NCBI GenBank assembly: GCA_905480015.1
Contig: CAJQOT010000095.1
Location: forward strand, 1-34,239
Direction of reading: 5' to 3'
Source of the DNA: an uncultured Rickettsiales bacterium
GTDB lineage: Bacteria; Pseudomonadota; Alphaproteobacteria; Rickettsiales; Deianiraeaceae
DNA: 34,239 nt
Shown here: positions 32,949 to 34,239 of the stretch, piece by piece
Numbering within the stretch: the stretch's first letter is position 1
Layout of the letters: every line of letters starts with the position of its first letter
The notes under the pieces: generated by a model
Database searches by the model: none
Told to the model about the DNA's origin: nothing
Seen by the model: the letters and a program-made list of their open reading frames with translations, nothing else
Program-made: the position numbers and the translations under genes

Positions 32949-33386
32949 ATGTTTGAAAAAGAAAAAAAGACTGGCGTTCTTTCGGTAGCTAAAAAAACTG
33001 GCAATGATATACAAGGCGATGATAATTATATTGATGTAGATTTTGATGATAATTATGGTGATTTAAAAATGCCTAAGGAAGATCTCAATAAACTTTCTAG
33101 GTCTGCCATTGCATTAATTAAACATCGTGGCAAATTACAGCTTTTTAATAGAAAGTCCGTTGTAACGCCAATCAATGACATTGATGTTAGCGATATATCG
33201 TATAAAAATATACCATTGGTCAAAAAATTTTTAACGCTTGGTAACAATATCATCTCTTCGCGTGTAACATCGGCAGAATACAGGCGTCAAAGGTTTTTAA
33301 AAAAAGCTGTTAAGCGTGCTAGGGAGCTTGCATTAATACAATATCCAGGCCAAAAACAAAAAAATGATAGTGGATTTAATTCTTAA
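32949..33386 (+). CDS. rpsR: 30S ribosomal protein S18 with long N-terminal extension
   Basis: 145 aa against 75-95 in the family. Residues about 78-131 hold the S18 core: IDVSDISYKNIPLVKKFLTL, then IISSRVTSAEYRRQRFLKKA and KRARELALIQY. The extra residues are mostly N-terminal (about 60), rich in Asp and Asn (DDNYIDVDFDDNYGD), unlike the basic termini usual for ribosomal proteins. An internal ATG at codon 41 (33069) could give a shorter product but lacks a clear SD. Between rpsF and rplI as usual. Confidence 0.88.
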   Translation: MFEKEKKTGVLSVAKKTGNDIQGDDNYIDVDFDDNYGDLKMPKEDLNKLSRSAIALIKHRGKLQLFNRKSVVTPINDIDVSDISYKNIPLVKKFLTLGNNIISSRVTSAEYRRQRFLKKAVKRARELALIQYPGQKQKNDSGFNS

Positions 33387-33389
33387 AAA

Positions 33390-33926
33390 ATGTCTCAGGT
33401 TATATTAAAAGAAAATATTAGAAAAATTGGAAGAATTGGTGATGTTGTCACTGTCAAAGATGGCTTTGCTTTTAACTATCTAATTCCTCAAAACAAGGCT
33501 ATTCCGGCAACAAAATCAAACCTCATCAACCTTGAAAATCAACGCGAAAAAATGCTTGAAGAGGATAATAAAAATAAGGATGTTGCTCAAAAACTTGCTA
33601 CGACTATTCCAGCGGTAATTCTTCTTGCAAGGGATATCAATGAAAATGGTGCTTTATATGGCTCTATTTCATCAAAAGACATTATAGAGGAAATTCCATC
33701 CATTACAAATAAACACGCAATTCATATTGAAAAACACATCCATTTATATGGAGTGTATAATGTTGAAATAGATCTTCATCATGATGTCATTGTGAATATT
33801 AAGCTATCTATATCAGATACAAAAGACAATGCTCAAAAACAAATTGACAACTTAAGTAATAAAAAAGAATCTACACCTAAAAAAATTAACGATGAAGTGA
33901 AAACTTCAGAGAAAGATCCTATTTAA
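33390..33926 (+). CDS. rplI: 50S ribosomal protein L9
   Basis: 178 aa against about 149 usual. The N-terminal domain is canonical: VILKENIRKIGRIGDVVTVKDGFAFNYLIP (family L9 signature). The connecting helix and C-terminal domain follow (GALYGSIS, DIIEEI). A Lys/Asp/Ser-rich extension of about 25 residues (SNKKESTPKK) closes it. The start is 3 nt after the rpsR stop. Confidence 0.95.
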   Translation: MSQVILKENIRKIGRIGDVVTVKDGFAFNYLIPQNKAIPATKSNLINLENQREKMLEEDNKNKDVAQKLATTIPAVILLARDINENGALYGSISSKDIIEEIPSITNKHAIHIEKHIHLYGVYNVEIDLHHDVIVNIKLSISDTKDNAQKQIDNLSNKKESTPKKINDEVKTSEKDPI

Positions 33927-33973
33927 TTCAAGAGGGCAATAAAGATTATTATTTCAAATAAATTTTACAATAC

Positions 33974-34239
33974 ATGTCAGTACAAAAAAAAGATGATTTG
34001 CATTGTCAAAATGTACCACAGGATTCTGCTGTGTTGCCTACAACCGACGACGATAACAATACAAAAAGTCCTGTTGAAACCGTAGATAATTCGCCAAAAG
34101 GTGTTATCAAAATATCAGATATGAAGGAAAAGGGTTATGATGAGCTCTTAAAAATGGCAGAAGAGTTAAATATTGACGGATGTGCTGGTATGCCTAAACG
34201 ATCTGTAATATTTTCCATCTTGCGTGCACAGTCTCAAAC
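33974..34239 (+). CDS. rho: Transcription termination factor Rho, N-terminal part
   Basis: Open from the ATG at 33974 to the end of the window, so the gene is partial at its 3' end. After a leader of about 45 acidic and Ser/Thr-rich residues (PTTDDDNNTKSP) the Rho N-terminal helical domain appears: IKISDMKEKGYDELLKMAEE, then MPKRSVIFSILRAQ (family KxxxxLLxxAEExxIxxxxxMRKQxxIFxILKA). The cold-shock RNA-binding and ATPase domains lie beyond the window, so the call rests on the N-terminal domain. 47 nt after rplI, no SD. Confidence 0.8.
   Translation, partial: MSVQKKDDLHCQNVPQDSAVLPTTDDDNNTKSPVETVDNSPKGVIKISDMKEKGYDELLKMAEELNIDGCAGMPKRSVIFSILRAQSQ

Overview
The window is AT-rich, gene-dense DNA from an alphaproteobacterium with a reduced, host-associated lifestyle, most likely a member of the Rickettsiales. 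The evidence is low GC, alphaproteobacterial-type housekeeping genes (IalB-like secreted protein, RNase D long form, clpP-clpX, rpsF-rpsR-rplI), scattered gene-transfer-agent (GTA) genes, a dead IS1 copy, short tandem duplications and a protein with a eukaryotic-type F-box. The rank below order is inference. Retention of hisH-hisA and purC means it is not one of the most auxotrophic lineages.

Layout. 119-1422: hisH-hisA. 1600-3982: three genes I cannot name; the third (minus strand) is a 377-codon frame broken by one base at a poly-A run and carries four 39-bp repeats. 4193-6542: a SPOR-domain lipoprotein gene converging on an overlapping ispA-ybaB-holC operon. 6635-10170: an ABC-F ATPase and an efp-tyrS operon. 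10391-13831: trmD, an IS1 transposase fossil, tadA, a short RNase D, and a DUF2513 gene overlapping a BioC-like methyltransferase. 13970-16768: a secreted Cys-containing protein, a shortened cysS and an orphan ABC ATPase. 17053-21044: clpP-clpX, gatB and an IalB-like protein. 21070-24272 (minus): an lpdA - RNase D-like - purC operon. 24486-25190: an isolated F-box protein gene with its own promoter and terminator-like hairpin. 25405-28893: GTA genes for DUF2460 (g12-like), DUF2163 (g13-like) and the portal (g3-like), interrupted by an LPP20-like lipoprotein gene on the other strand. 28890-32381 (minus): asmA-like - def - rnc. 32529-34239: rpsF-rpsR-rplI and the 5' end of rho.

How the genes relate. 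Most encode translation (tyrS, cysS, efp, trmD, tadA, gatB, def, ribosomal proteins), RNA processing and proteolysis. The operons are tight, with ATGA or TAATG overlaps at hisH/hisA, ispA/ybaB, ybaB/holC, efp/tyrS, DUF2513/bioC-like, RNase D-like/purC, and asmA/def. The accessory material lies in two blocks, 1600-3982 and 24486-28893. The most noteworthy items are the F-box protein, the frameshifted repeat protein, the split GTA module, and the long RNase D-like protein that appears to have lost its first catalytic motif while a short intact RNase D is present 9 kb away. I saw no tRNA, rRNA or CRISPR array.
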